A DNA stretch of 64,000 bases from contig NZ_JAAOIW010000025.1 in NCBI RefSeq assembly GCF_011440305.1, positions 1 through 64,000 on the forward strand, given 5' to 3'. Each line of letters starts with the position of its first letter. Position 1 is the first letter of the stretch. Below, in pieces: positions 16,801 to 24,964 of this stretch. Made by a program: the position numbers and the translations under genes. The DNA comes from Paenibacillus agricola. Its GTDB lineage: Bacteria > Bacillota > Bacilli > Paenibacillales > NBRC-103111. The notes under the pieces were generated by a model, which had not been told where the DNA came from, ran no database searches, and was given only the letters and a program-made list of their open reading frames with translations.

Positions 16801-16836
16801 CTCATCATGGATATTCCCGCCCAGAAGAAGTAGTCG

Positions 16837-16905
16837 GATGACTTGGAAAAACTTCGCATAAGATTATGGGATTGATACTTAACCAATCGCGAGGTTTTTC
16901 TCGTT
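16837..16905 (+). pseudogene. Family C gene fragment
   Basis: DDLEKLRIRLWD then TGA, then YLTNRE, matching the start of the gene at 18131 (NDLEKLRIRLWDRFITNRA). It is the third family C relic in the window. Confidence 0.55.
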
Positions 16906-17049
16906 TATATTTTGTAAATGAGGATATAATAAAAAACGAGTATCCAAAACAAAGCCCTCGTCCGAGAACTCTCTGGTGCTTTTGTTGTCTGTTGGATTAT
17001 ACTTACATTTGCATCGGCGGTTGGCCCCCCCGTTGCGTCCATGTCAGAG

Positions 17050-17083
17050 AAAATCCACCGTAAGATCATTTACGGTGGATTTT
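17050..17083. terminator. Intrinsic terminator-like hairpin
   Basis: AAAATCCACCGTAA (17050-17063) pairs with TTTACGGTGGATTTT. It can act in both directions. No intact gene ends directly at it. Confidence 0.6.
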
Positions 17084-17376
17084 CGTATCTGCCATTGATT
17101 TGAAGAGCTTTCAGAGAGATTCATACTACATGTCTTTTTCAGAAATTCATACCAAAACTGATCAAAAGTATACAATTAAGACTGGAAAAATCCGCGATAC
17201 ATAGACAGAAAGGCCCTATTTTACCACTTTTCCCGTTTCTTACGAAGTATCCTGGTTGCACTTTTCGCCATCCATTACTTAATGTCCGAGAGGCCAGATT
17301 ATATGCGGTTTGGAATATAATTCTCTTCTTGGGATAAAATAACGTTCGTTCTAATGAATGCAGGAGGTATTGAATA

Positions 17377-17493
17377 TTGACTATTGAGATTAAGCCGAGA
17401 CAGCCGAAGAAATGTTTAGGGTGCGTTTGGGGTAAATGGGATGGAATGAAGCAGTTTTGTCCGAGGATAAGATGCGTAAGGACGGATAAGTAG
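17377..17493 (+). CDS. Cys-rich 38-residue mini-protein, family D
   Basis: The TTG start eight bases after GGAGGT gives MTIEIKPRQPKKCLGCVWGK then WDGMKQFCPRIRCVRTDK. Four cysteines in CxxC...C...C spacing suggest a metal site or disulfides. Two degraded relatives (14725 and 18456) keep the FxPRIRC-like end, so the frame has been under coding constraint. A terminator follows 28 bases later. No family recognised. Confidence 0.6.
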   Translation: MTIEIKPRQPKKCLGCVWGKWDGMKQFCPRIRCVRTDK

Positions 17494-17520
17494 TTAGACC
17501 CTAAATCCTCCAATATGATC

Positions 17521-17556
17521 AAAAGCCCTCTTTCCTTCGGGATAGAGCGCTTTTTT
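17521..17556 (+). terminator. Terminator after family D gene
   Basis: AAAAGCCCTC (17521-17530) pairs imperfectly with GAGCGCTTTTTT around TTTCCTTCGGGATA. It closely resembles the hairpin at 15262. Confidence 0.6.
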
Positions 17557-17591
17557 GATTGTTTTGGGTCTAAAGAAAAAAAGTCTTTATA

Positions 17592-17630
17592 GGCATTTGC
17601 TGTGTTGTGTCTATCGGCTTTCATAGACTG
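17592..17630 (+). promoter_or_regulatory. Shared upstream box, gene A copy 2
   Basis: GGCATTTGCTGTG then CATAGACTG after 17 bases; the gene starts 37 bases later. It matches the boxes at 13894, 14376 and 17880. Confidence 0.5.
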
Positions 17631-17667
17631 ATGTCGGGTAGACCCATAAAAAGGAGGAACTTCTAAA

Positions 17668-17864
17668 TGTACAATCCAAAACCAGTGTTTATCAAAGATA
17701 ATGATTCTTGTACGAGGCAGATGTATGAGTGGTACCTTCAGATGACAGAACAATTAAGGTCATTTCATTTAGATAAAGCGGCTTATTTTAGGAAAATAAT
17801 TAAAAAAACAAAAAGTGATTTTTATGAGTATTTTCGTGATGATTTTGTAGTATTTATGAAATGA
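17668..17864 (+). CDS. Small unknown protein, family A copy 2
   Basis: A 65-residue protein, MYNPKPVFIKDNDSCTRQMY then EWYLQMTEQLRSFHLDKAAY, ending FYEYFRDDFVVFMK. AAAGGAGGAACTT precedes the ATG. This copy appears full length; copy 1 at 13978 diverges where an insertion splits it. There is no signal peptide or membrane helix. It shares the QM-x-EW...QL..HLD+A pattern with family B, so A and B may be ancient duplicates. Confidence 0.7.
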
Positions 17865-17879
17865 TTTTCTCCTACTTTA

Positions 17880-17920
17880 GGCTATCGCCGTGCTTCCTAT
17901 GGTTATCCCCCCATAGACTG
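17880..17920 (+). promoter_or_regulatory. Shared upstream box, gene B copy 2
   Basis: GGCTATCGCCGTG then CATAGACTG after 19 bases, followed by TTGTCGTAAGCTAATCG, also kept before gene B copy 1. Confidence 0.5.
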
Positions 17921-17961
17921 TTGTCGTAAGCTAATCGCAAAATCAAGGAGTGGTAATTGAA

Positions 17962-18168
17962 ATGTCTTTTACTCATTATCAAATGCCTATGTATACGAAT
18001 GACCACGCTACCTACTGGAAGCAAATGCACGAATGGCACATGAAGATGCACCATTACCACCAGCAATTACGTGACTATCACTTGGAAAGGGCAAAACATT
18101 TTCAGGGTCTGATGGGAGGGACATCCCATCATGGATCTCCACGACCAGAAGATGCAGTCACGCAATGA
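17962..18168 (+). CDS. Small His/Met-rich unknown protein, family B copy 2
   Basis: A 68-residue protein, MSFTHYQMPMYTNDHATYWK then QMHEWHMKMHHYHQQLRDYH, ending RPEDAVTQ. AAGGAGTGG lies before the ATG, which is preferred over an in-frame GTG 12 bases upstream. It differs from copy 1 by few substitutions, plus a short insert (GGTSHHGSPRPED) near the C-terminus. The last 38 bases overlap the family C gene. Confidence 0.75.
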   Translation: MSFTHYQMPMYTNDHATYWKQMHEWHMKMHHYHQQLRDYHLERAKHFQGLMGGTSHHGSPRPEDAVTQ

Positions 18169-18364
18169 CTTGGAAAAACTCCGGATAAGATTATGGGATC
18201 GCTTCATAACCAATCGTGCGGTTCATGGGGAAACAACTTCTTTTGATGACTTTTGGTATGAATTTCTCGTTAGATATTCTATATCAGAATCATCTGCAGA
18301 CGCGTATGATGGTATTTGCAGGGAATTGGAAAAAGTGAATCCATTCAACAGTATAAAAAGGTAA
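18131..18364 (+). CDS. Small unknown protein, family C (intact copy)
   Basis: A 77-residue protein, MDLHDQKMQSRNDLEKLRIR then LWDRFITNRAVHGETTSFDD and FWYEFLVRYS. GGGAGGG precedes the ATG inside gene B, so expression is coupled. Broken relatives lie at 14178, 14668 and 16837. The opening loosely recalls short Spo0E-like helices, but the Spo0E signature is absent. Function unknown. Confidence 0.65.
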   Translation: MDLHDQKMQSRNDLEKLRIRLWDRFITNRAVHGETTSFDDFWYEFLVRYSISESSADAYDGICRELEKVNPFNSIKR

Positions 18365-18455
18365 AACGAGGGAGCTATTAATCGATGTTGAATGTATGAA
18401 AGTAGGGATTGCCATGTAATTTGTAAAGCTAAATAACTCAAAAGATGCCAGTGAC

Positions 18456-18518
18456 GTATTTGGGGAAAGTGGTATGAAGCATTATTACCCGAAAATAAGA
18501 TGCATTCGACTGGATTAG
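18456..18518 (+). pseudogene. Family D gene fragment
   Basis: VFGESGMKHYYPKIRCIRLD then TAG aligns with VWGKWDGMKQFCPRIRCVRT of the family D protein. Two of the four cysteines and the start region are lost. Confidence 0.5.
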
Positions 18519-18593
18519 TAATTTAACGACATACTATTTTGTGAATTATAATAAATTTGGGTATTAGACACACTCCCTGCCCAATCCAAAAAA

Positions 18594-18664
18594 GCCCTCG
18601 CCCCGATCGCGGGCACTAAAAAAAGGACGTATTTTCAACTTTCGTAGAATTATACGTCCTTTAT
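18594..18664 (+). terminator. Two adjacent hairpins ending module 2
   Basis: GCCCTCG pairs with CGCGGGC (18594-18614) and GGACGTAT pairs with ATACGTCC (18625-18659), the latter flanked by A and T runs. The second is the stronger terminator. Confidence 0.55.
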
Positions 18665-18884
18665 TACAATTAATGGATTAGGAGATAGGTGATGACGAGT
18701 TGCTCCCACCATGAAAATGTTTTGCTCTTTTAAATTACCTAAGCGATATTTTTAGGATGTAGATGAATGGTCCCCTCAATATGGCGGAATATTTTGTTCC
18801 AAATTAGAGTATATAAATATGATTCCAAGATCATCCTTCAATCCGGGGATCATTAAGGGGTACATTTGCTTTTGGAGGATCATT

Positions 18885-19097
18885 ATGCAACAAACCGTTG
18901 TCTTATTTAATGAACGTACGGTTCCTGTACAATTTCTTGGTTCTAATGAAAAGCAAATTCCAGCACTTCTTTCTGCCTTGAAACAAAGTAAGCTTACAGT
19001 CAGCCGAATGGAAGAACCTTCTCTTATTGAACTATATGGTTCAGAAGCGATCGTTCATACTGTAAACGGTGATAGGTATCGACTCCCGGTTTTCTAA
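18885..19097 (+). CDS. Hypothetical 70-residue protein
   Basis: MQQTVVLFNERTVPVQFLGS to GDRYRLPVF. GGAGG lies seven bases before the chosen ATG; an upstream ATG at 18819 lacks one. The alternating strands and charged helix look like a real folded small protein. No family recognised and no membrane segment. It is the last intact gene of the spore-related island. Confidence 0.65.
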   Translation: MQQTVVLFNERTVPVQFLGSNEKQIPALLSALKQSKLTVSRMEEPSLIELYGSEAIVHTVNGDRYRLPVF

Positions 19098-19207
19098 ACC
19101 TGGTTTTCGAATTAAACATATGTATAAAATCGCTTATTTTGTGCAGATGTCCAGCCCCCATTTTTAGGAACCTTGCCAGATATTTGAAGCAATCCGGAGA
19201 AAAACGA

Positions 19208-19250
19208 AAAACGGCTCTTTCGCTTTTGATGCGAACAGAGCCATTCTTTT
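19208..19250. terminator. Hairpin downstream of 70-residue protein
   Basis: GGCTCT pairs with AGAGCC, with extra TTCGC/GCGAA pairing inside, and TTCTTTT follows. Possible terminator. Confidence 0.5.
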
Positions 19251-19414
19251 GCCATTGTTCCACGGAAAGTAAATCGCTGTTCAAGGCTGAATATGAGCGA
19301 AAATGAAAAATGCTTTAGCGGATGTCACTACTTCCCCATTAGACCGGAGGACAGCTCCGTCCCTCCCCCTCTTTATTTGTACTCTTTCATAAGTCCTGGG
19401 CCTTGCCACTCCAC

Positions 19415-19840
19415 TTAAGATAAAACTTCCTCGTATTCCTTTACGCGCCTATAAAACGTTCGATGCTTCATATCCAACTGTTTCATGGCCAACGTGGCCG
19501 TAATCACACCGGATTTCCTTTCTTGATATACCCGAACGAATGCTCCATCAATTTCCAACCTTGGACGTCCGAACTTTACGCCGTCCGCCTTGGCAACCTC
19601 AATGCCTTCGGTTTGACGCTGCCGCTTCTTCTTTCTCTCCTGCTCAGCCACGTAAGCCAGCAAGCTAAAAAACTGGTCTTCCACCACTTTTCCAAAATCA
19701 CCCATTATCCGGAACTTCCGGCTGTCAAACAATGTTTCGTTTTCCAGCACAACGATATCCGCTTGAAGCTCCCGCGTAATGTTTTCCACTCCGAAATGAT
19801 GCCGTCATAATCGCGACCCAGTCGGTCCAACGCTCCAAGA
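19415..19840 (-). pseudogene. Serine resolvase/invertase remnant (Tn3-type)
   Basis: SLLAYVAEQERKKKRQRQTE then GVKFGRPRLEID and a C-terminal helix-turn-helix (ITATLAMKQLDMKHRTFYRR) are typical of Tn552/Tn1546-type serine resolvases. A preceding frame gives LDRLGRDYDGIISEWK, separated by one missing A in an A run (19780-19800). The N-terminal catalytic serine region is absent. It fits as a relic of the Tn3-family element that may have carried the spoVA island. Confidence 0.8.
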
Positions 19841-19934
19841 GCTCACACACAAAAAATGTTCTATGACCAACACATACAAAAAGCTAGGATTGGGATTTCT
19901 TGAATCCGAATCTAGCTTTCATAACTCCAATTGC

Positions 19935-22410
19935 TCAACTAATCTTTATGCGAACACCTTCTTTTAGAGACTGAACGACATTCACAATATCATCGACTGT
20001 ATTTTCATCGAACAATCCATATACACCTTCATGATGGAGCGAAACAAACGGCTGATCGAGGAGTTTACCTGGTTCCAATATGCCGTTTACCGTCAGATAA
20101 TCGATGATCATATTGATGAAATTGATTTGGTTTGCGTTCAAATTCGCTCGCTGCAGTAATTCAGCAAATGCATCTTGGGCTGCAGATCGCTCTAGTCCCA
20201 GTAGGCTTCGAACAAAGATACCAAACGAATTTTCACTGTCCGAGATAAAGAGCTTATTAAATTGCTCTTTGGTCCCTCCCTGTTCTTTCTCGAGCATTTC
20301 CGCAAACGATTCAACGTCCGTCAGCGTAATTTCCCTATTACGCCGAATTCTTTGAATAGCAATGTGATCTTGATGCTTGCGAATATAATCGCTGATATGG
20401 CTCTTATAGTCCGTAAAATCACCGAATGAAGGGAGTTCACCATCAAAGTCAATGTCTCTAATCAGCTCATCCTGAAAATCAATATGCACGATCACCTTCT
20501 GATCTTTGTCCAGCAGCCGGATCAGTTCACGGATAACCTTACGATAATCATTAAGCTCAATTGCTGAAGTCCTCTCAAAAAAACGGACATCCATGATCGA
20601 TTTTAGCATCTCAACGTGCTGTGCTACCTGTGGAATCACTCGTTTTTGAAAGATTTTTTTCGCAATTTCCTGTAGTTGATTTTTTTTGAAGTCAGTTCCT
20701 GGAATCAGGGTAACCCCAAGTACAGCACGCTGCAGTCTGACATGTAGAAGATCCACCCGTTTTTTATCCTCAGGCTCCATGTCGTACACTAGTTTGGCGA
20801 AATCGCTTGTTAACTGGTGCACATCAAGATCTTCAATCCATTCCCAACTTTCCTTTTTTCGAAACTTAAGCAACGTCGGAATATGAGGACGAATGGCAAA
20901 ATGATGTTCATCCATACTGGTCAGCTGAAGCGTCAGTGTTTCAATCACTTCATGCCGAATAGCATCGTAAGTATCCCCTGATCCGAACAACTCCCTAACC
21001 AAGTGAACACGCTCTTGGAAAAGTTGACCCGTGATATGCAGCGGTGTCGGCTTAGGATCTTCCTTTTTACCAAATTTAAAATACTCAACGTTTCCGCATA
21101 AATCAAACAGCAGGGCATGTGTTTTATGCTGACCCGGTCCAAACAAGTTCTCGCATAGACGCGTGCCGCGCCCGATCATCTGCCAAAACTTCGTTAAGGA
21201 TAGCACCGGTTTAAATACCACAAGATTTACAACCTCAGGTACATCAATGCCGGTATCTAGCATATCGACTGATACCGCAATATGCGGATCCTTGTCACTT
21301 TGTTTAAAGTTCGAGATCACCGTGCTCACGTATGGAATTCCATAGTGAATCTCCGCAGCGAACTTCCCTTTCAGATGAGGTATCATCGAATCGAAAACTT
21401 CCACGATTAGCTCCGCATGGTCTTTGTTACGAGCGAAAATAATCGTCTTTCCTAGCCGGTCCCCGCCCTCAACTTTGATCCCATGTTCCAATACAAGCCC
21501 CAAAGCTTTCCGAATGGTATCTCGATTGTACAGAAACTGGTACAACTCTTGAGCTTTGACCTTATCTTCCTTTTTAAGTGGACGGATTTTGGCATCGTAT
21601 TCGTCTTGCTCCTCGGGTGAAAGTTCCGCACGATCGACCCCTTCGTGGAGGAACTTAAAGAACATCGATACCGGTTTTACCGGGACCAAGTTTTTGTCTT
21701 CAATGGCTTGATTGTATTCATAAGCAAATGTCGGAATATTATCCGGTAAATTAAAGAACTTGTAGGTGTCATGGTCCACGTCACTTTTTGGAGTTGCCGT
21801 GAGCCCCAAAAGCAACGCATCAAAGTATTGGAACACAAGCCCGAACTTATTGTAAATCGAGCTCAAGCAAGCCCAGCATCGTTTGGTACGTAGAAAAGTA
21901 AATTCGAGCTGATGGATCATCTTTATCCTCGATAAGATTGCACGTGGTAGCGCTAGGAAGATGCTTTTTAAACTCCCCACATGCCTGACTCACAAGCTCC
22001 TTACGGTCAGCAAGGAACAATACGTTTTTTGCCCATCCTGCTCGTTTAAGGAAGTCTACAAAGGCAATCGCAGTCCGTGTTTTTCCTGTTCCCGTTGCCA
22101 TGACGAGAAGCGCGTGGCGATGGCTCTTTTCATATGTTTCCGCTACTCTGGTGATCGCCTCAATTTGGTAAATACGTCCTGCTATAAGCGCATTAGGCTT
22201 ATATTCAGTCGTATTTTTACGCTCAGTTCGCTTTTGAATTAACCACTCGAGATCCGATTTAGAGAAGAACGATGATACCCGACGTTCCGGATAAAACGTA
22301 TCATCCCACATCCACGTCTGGTATCCGTTGGTATAAAAACATAATCGGACGTTGACCATATTTCTCCTGCAGAAGATCCGCGTATTTTACCGCTTGGTCT
22401 TTTCCCTCTT
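19935..22410 (-). pseudogene. hsdR: Type I restriction enzyme R subunit, broken
   Basis: An HsdR/EcoEI-type helicase-nuclease. The first part has NALIAGRIYQIEAITRVAET and motif I ATGTGKTRTAIAF. The frame ends at 21847 after YQTMLG. The rest (SSIYNKFGLVFQYFDALLLG, LTATPK, SVDMLDTGIDVPEVVNL, MIGRGTRL) runs to 19935. About 25 codons including the DEAH box are deleted at the junction near 21868. A one-base T-run frameshift lies near 22340. It cannot be a working translocase. No hsdM or hsdS is present. Confidence 0.88.
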
Positions 22411-22411
22411 G

Positions 22412-22498
22412 GGATATTGCGACTATGTGCTGTGGTCAGATACCGGACTTCCGCTTGCCGTAATTGAAGTGAAGAAGACGACGCGAAGCGCTAGTGCC
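22412..22498 (+). pseudogene. hsdR: Inverted hsdR N-terminal fragment
   Basis: The plus strand reads [20 protein letters not shown] then KKTTRSASA. This is the nuclease-domain motif (D...E-x-K) that should lie directly before [13 protein letters not shown] on the minus strand at 22391-22408. The order and junction fit a local inversion of about 87 bp. The remaining N-terminus is not found; an IS3 element begins 79 bases further on. Confidence 0.75.
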
Positions 22499-22639
22499 TA
22501 AAGTTATTTTATGATGTTTTGGCACGTAAAAACAAGCCCTTTTTCGTCATGCCTAAAAGCATGCTTTTTGACACTCTGACCCTGCTCCGAATAGATAGAC
22601 ACATAGAAAACCTCTATAATATACGTGGAGGGATTTACT

Positions 22640-22933
22640 ATGGGGCAGCGAAAGAAGTTTGACAAGGCATTTAAGGAACAAGTTGTACTACGAATCTTGG
22701 CCAATGAATCAACAGTAGGCGACGTGGCCAAGGAACTGGATATTCACCACACCACAGTCCGAGACTGGGTGAGAACGTATAAACGAGATGGAGAAGGTGC
22801 ATTTCCGGGCAGCGGGAATCTAAAACCTGAAGATGAGGAAATGCGCAAGCTACGGAAGCAGCTCGTAGACTTGAAAGAAGAGAATGAAATCTTAAAAAAG
22901 GCGGCGGCCTACTTTGCGAAAAATCTGAAGTAA
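22640..22933 (+). CDS. IS3-family transposase OrfA
   Basis: A 97-residue helix-turn-helix protein (FDKAFKEQVVLRILANESTV, then IHHTTVRDWVRTYKRDG) with a leucine-zipper end (LRKQLVDLKEENEILKKAAA). GGAGGG precedes the ATG. A run of five A residues before the stop (GCGAAAAATCTG) allows -1 slippage into the OrfB frame, giving KKSEVITF..., the standard way IS3 elements make the fused transposase. Confidence 0.92.
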   Translation: MGQRKKFDKAFKEQVVLRILANESTVGDVAKELDIHHTTVRDWVRTYKRDGEGAFPGSGNLKPEDEEMRKLRKQLVDLKEENEILKKAAAYFAKNLK

Positions 22934-22983
22934 TCACGTTCACATTCATTTATGAACATCGCTTCGAATTTCGGATTGCAAAG

Positions 22984-23784
22984 ATGTGCCAGGTTCTACA
23001 TGTGTCCAGAAGCGGCTATTATGCTCATATTCGTCGACCAGAAAGCAGACGCAGTATAGCGAACCGAGAGCTATTAAATACGATCAAAGAGATCCACAGC
23101 AATAGTCGAAAAATCTACGGTTCGCCGCAGATTACCAAGAACTTACCTTCGGAGCAGAAGGCAAGTCGGGGCCGTGTTGCGCGGTTAATGCAGGCCCATG
23201 GCATCCGATCAAAAGTAGTAAAAAAATATAAAGCGACCACAAACTCCAGTCACAATCTGCCGGTTGCAGACAATATTGTGAACCAGAACTTTTCAACGAG
23301 CAAACCCAATGAGAAGTGGCTTAGTGACATTACCTACATCGCAACAGCCGAAGGCTGGTTATATCTGGCTGGTGTGTTAGATTTATATGGCCGTAAACTT
23401 GTGGGTTGGGCTATGGACAGTCGAATGAAGACGGAACTTGTTTGCGCTGCGTTAAAGCAGGCGATTGGACGGACAGGCGCTTCACAGGGACTCATCGTCC
23501 ATTCCGATCGGGGTGTACAATACGCCAGTAAGGGCTACCAGCAGCTCCTCAACAAGCATGAATTCGTCTGCAGCATGAGTCGCAAAGGTAATTGCTATGA
23601 TAATGCTCCGATGGAATCGTTTTGGGGTAAGCTCAAAATGGAATGGCTCAATGACTACACTTTTAAGACGCGTGCTGAGGCTAAAAAGGCTGTATTTGAA
23701 TATATTGAGCTCTTTTATAACCGCAGGAGAACGCATTCCTCCAACGATTATGTCCCGCCATTCAAGGTCGGGGAAGAACTGTAA
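22984..23784 (+). CDS. IS3-family transposase OrfB (DDE integrase)
   Basis: A 266-residue integrase-core protein. The DDE residues are in WLSDITYIATAEG, LIVHSDRGVQYAS and NAPMESFWGKLK, and the tail is YNRRRTHSSNDYVPP. The frame is open upstream to meet OrfA at about 22922, so the native product is probably the OrfA-OrfB frameshift fusion rather than a protein starting at this ATG. It is intact. Confidence 0.93.
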   Translation: MCQVLHVSRSGYYAHIRRPESRRSIANRELLNTIKEIHSNSRKIYGSPQITKNLPSEQKASRGRVARLMQAHGIRSKVVKKYKATTNSSHNLPVADNIVNQNFSTSKPNEKWLSDITYIATAEGWLYLAGVLDLYGRKLVGWAMDSRMKTELVCAALKQAIGRTGASQGLIVHSDRGVQYASKGYQQLLNKHEFVCSMSRKGNCYDNAPMESFWGKLKMEWLNDYTFKTRAEAKKAVFEYIELFYNRRRTHSSNDYVPPFKVGEEL

Positions 23785-23845
23785 GCAGTAGACTAATGGG
23801 TGTCACCGAGGCTTTCTCTGTGTCTACTTTATTGGGGCAAGGTCA

Positions 23846-24108
23846 CTCCTCTAAAAAACATAAAATATACAAAACATCCCACTCATCCGGAATTTTGTGA
23901 CATAATTGATGAAATAAACCCACTGACATTTACTACTTTGCTAGAAATATTTTTGAGGTTGCTGAAAAAAATTGTAGGTCATCTTTGATGCAATTGATAA
24001 ATATGAGCACTTCATTCTTACTCATATATCGTATAACGGTATATGACATCCAGGATGCTGCATGCCAAATTTCGAACGAGCGAGCTGCGCTTTATAAAAT
24101 AATTATTG
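23846..24108. other. Unassigned stretch right of IS3
   Basis: There are short protein-like runs on the plus strand (NARNIFEVAEKN-like near 23938 and VYDIQDAACQISNERAALYK near 24040), but stops interrupt them. It is possibly debris of the restriction locus displaced by the IS3. No gene called. Confidence 0.3.
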
Positions 24109-24516
24109 TTAAGTTAAACCAGGATAATAGTTATAGTCACATTCTTTGAAAGTGCGTACTACCAAGTGAATTACATCCATTATAATTTCATTTTTAATAT
24201 CCACCTCGTCTGTTCCAGCTATTCCATTTACCATTAACTCGACTGCTGTTTTAATTAAATGGTTAGGCTGACCGGAAAGCACACATCCATAACCGACCTT
24301 TGTTTGCTTACTTATGATAGTTATTGCAATATGCGTCAGATTTCCAGTGCATATGATGTATGCACCTGATTTAACGCCAATAAATTGTTGATGGTATACA
24401 GTGAGCATTTCTAGTCCTGTTGAAAATAAAGTTAAGCCCTGCAATGATTCTGCAAATTCATATAGCTTAGCCCTTATTTCTTTTTCGGTACCCGTTTGTA
24501 TATAAGTCATTTTCAT
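24109..24516 (-). CDS. Hypothetical 135-residue protein
   Basis: MKMTYIQTGTEKEIRAKLYE to CDYNYYPGLT. GGAGAG lies before the chosen ATG; the longer frame adds 16 residues without a ribosome site. Soluble and alpha/beta in appearance, with SGAYIICTGNLTHIAITII and a late acidic helix. No family recognised. A strong hairpin (24549-24572) lies just upstream, at the presumed end of the IS91-like element. Confidence 0.55.
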   Translation of the reverse strand: MKMTYIQTGTEKEIRAKLYEFAESLQGLTLFSTGLEMLTVYHQQFIGVKSGAYIICTGNLTHIAITIISKQTKVGYGCVLSGQPNHLIKTAVELMVNGIAGTDEVDIKNEIIMDVIHLVVRTFKECDYNYYPGLT

Positions 24517-24548
24517 TTTTCTCTCTCCTTTATATATCAATAAGAAAA

Positions 24549-24572
24549 ACCGTCCGAAGTTCATCGGACGGT
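24549..24572. repeat. Hairpin at presumed IS91-like terminus
   Basis: ACCGTCCGA (24549-24557) pairs with TCGGACGGT (24564-24572). A GC-rich untranslated stretch (24575-24760) runs from it to the IS91-linked genes. IS91-type elements end in such structures, but the exact boundary cannot be set. Confidence 0.4.
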
Positions 24573-24763
24573 CCTCTGTTGGGCAAACCCATACGTTTGT
24601 GCGTTGGTGAGGACATAGCTATGGGTTCCAGCCGTTCTTGAAGTTCGTGTTCCTTGAATTTATCGCTTACAGCGGTGGGAACACGACTTCAAAGACGGTC
24701 CGTAAACTTTCCACCCCACACCCATGTCCTCTGTCCTTCTTTTGGTTTTACCTTCCACTCTTT

Positions 24764-24964
24764 TTAGCCCTCAAATCTATCTAGGATCCGGTATTCATAA
24801 CCGTAAATACCTTTGTAGTACTCAGGATACATAGCTCCACCACAGCTTTCACATGTGAATTGCGGAGGCACTGTGAGATCGCCATGATCCATCCGATCAA
24901 ATTCTCTTACTACATCAAGCGGTATGTTTTCGCTCTCCGAACAGGTCAGGCATATATACCTCAC
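24764..24964 (-). CDS. Zinc-ribbon-like small protein linked to IS91
   Basis: A 66-residue protein, MRYICLTCSESENIPLDVVR ending YGYEYRILDRFEG, with CLTC and CESCGGAMYP forming a likely four-cysteine zinc ribbon. The GTG start overlaps the transposase 3' end by 50 bases, suggesting coupling and a shared transcript. Similar tiny genes often trail IS91-like transposases in Bacillota. Role unknown. Confidence 0.65.
   Translation of the reverse strand: MRYICLTCSESENIPLDVVREFDRMDHGDLTVPPQFTCESCGGAMYPEYYKGIYGYEYRILDRFEG

Larger units (their letters stand above)
22577..23845 (+). mobile_element. Complete IS3-family insertion sequence
   Basis: Terminal repeats start TGACCCTGCTCCGAATAGAT at 22577 and, on the other strand, TGACCTTGCCCC at 23845; they share TAGACACA-AGAAA-CCTC further in. 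The trinucleotide CTC flanks both ends (22574-22576, 23846-23848), the usual 3-bp IS3 duplication. Both open reading frames are intact. Confidence 0.82.

Noticed and set aside
17139-17753. 204-codon minus-strand frame
   Set aside because: It is antisense to the family D and A genes and their promoter; those have ribosome sites and paralogues, this does not.
18131-18364. Family C protein as a Spo0E-like phosphatase
   Set aside because: The short helical start is suggestive, but the Spo0E signature (S-x-E-L-D-like) is absent.
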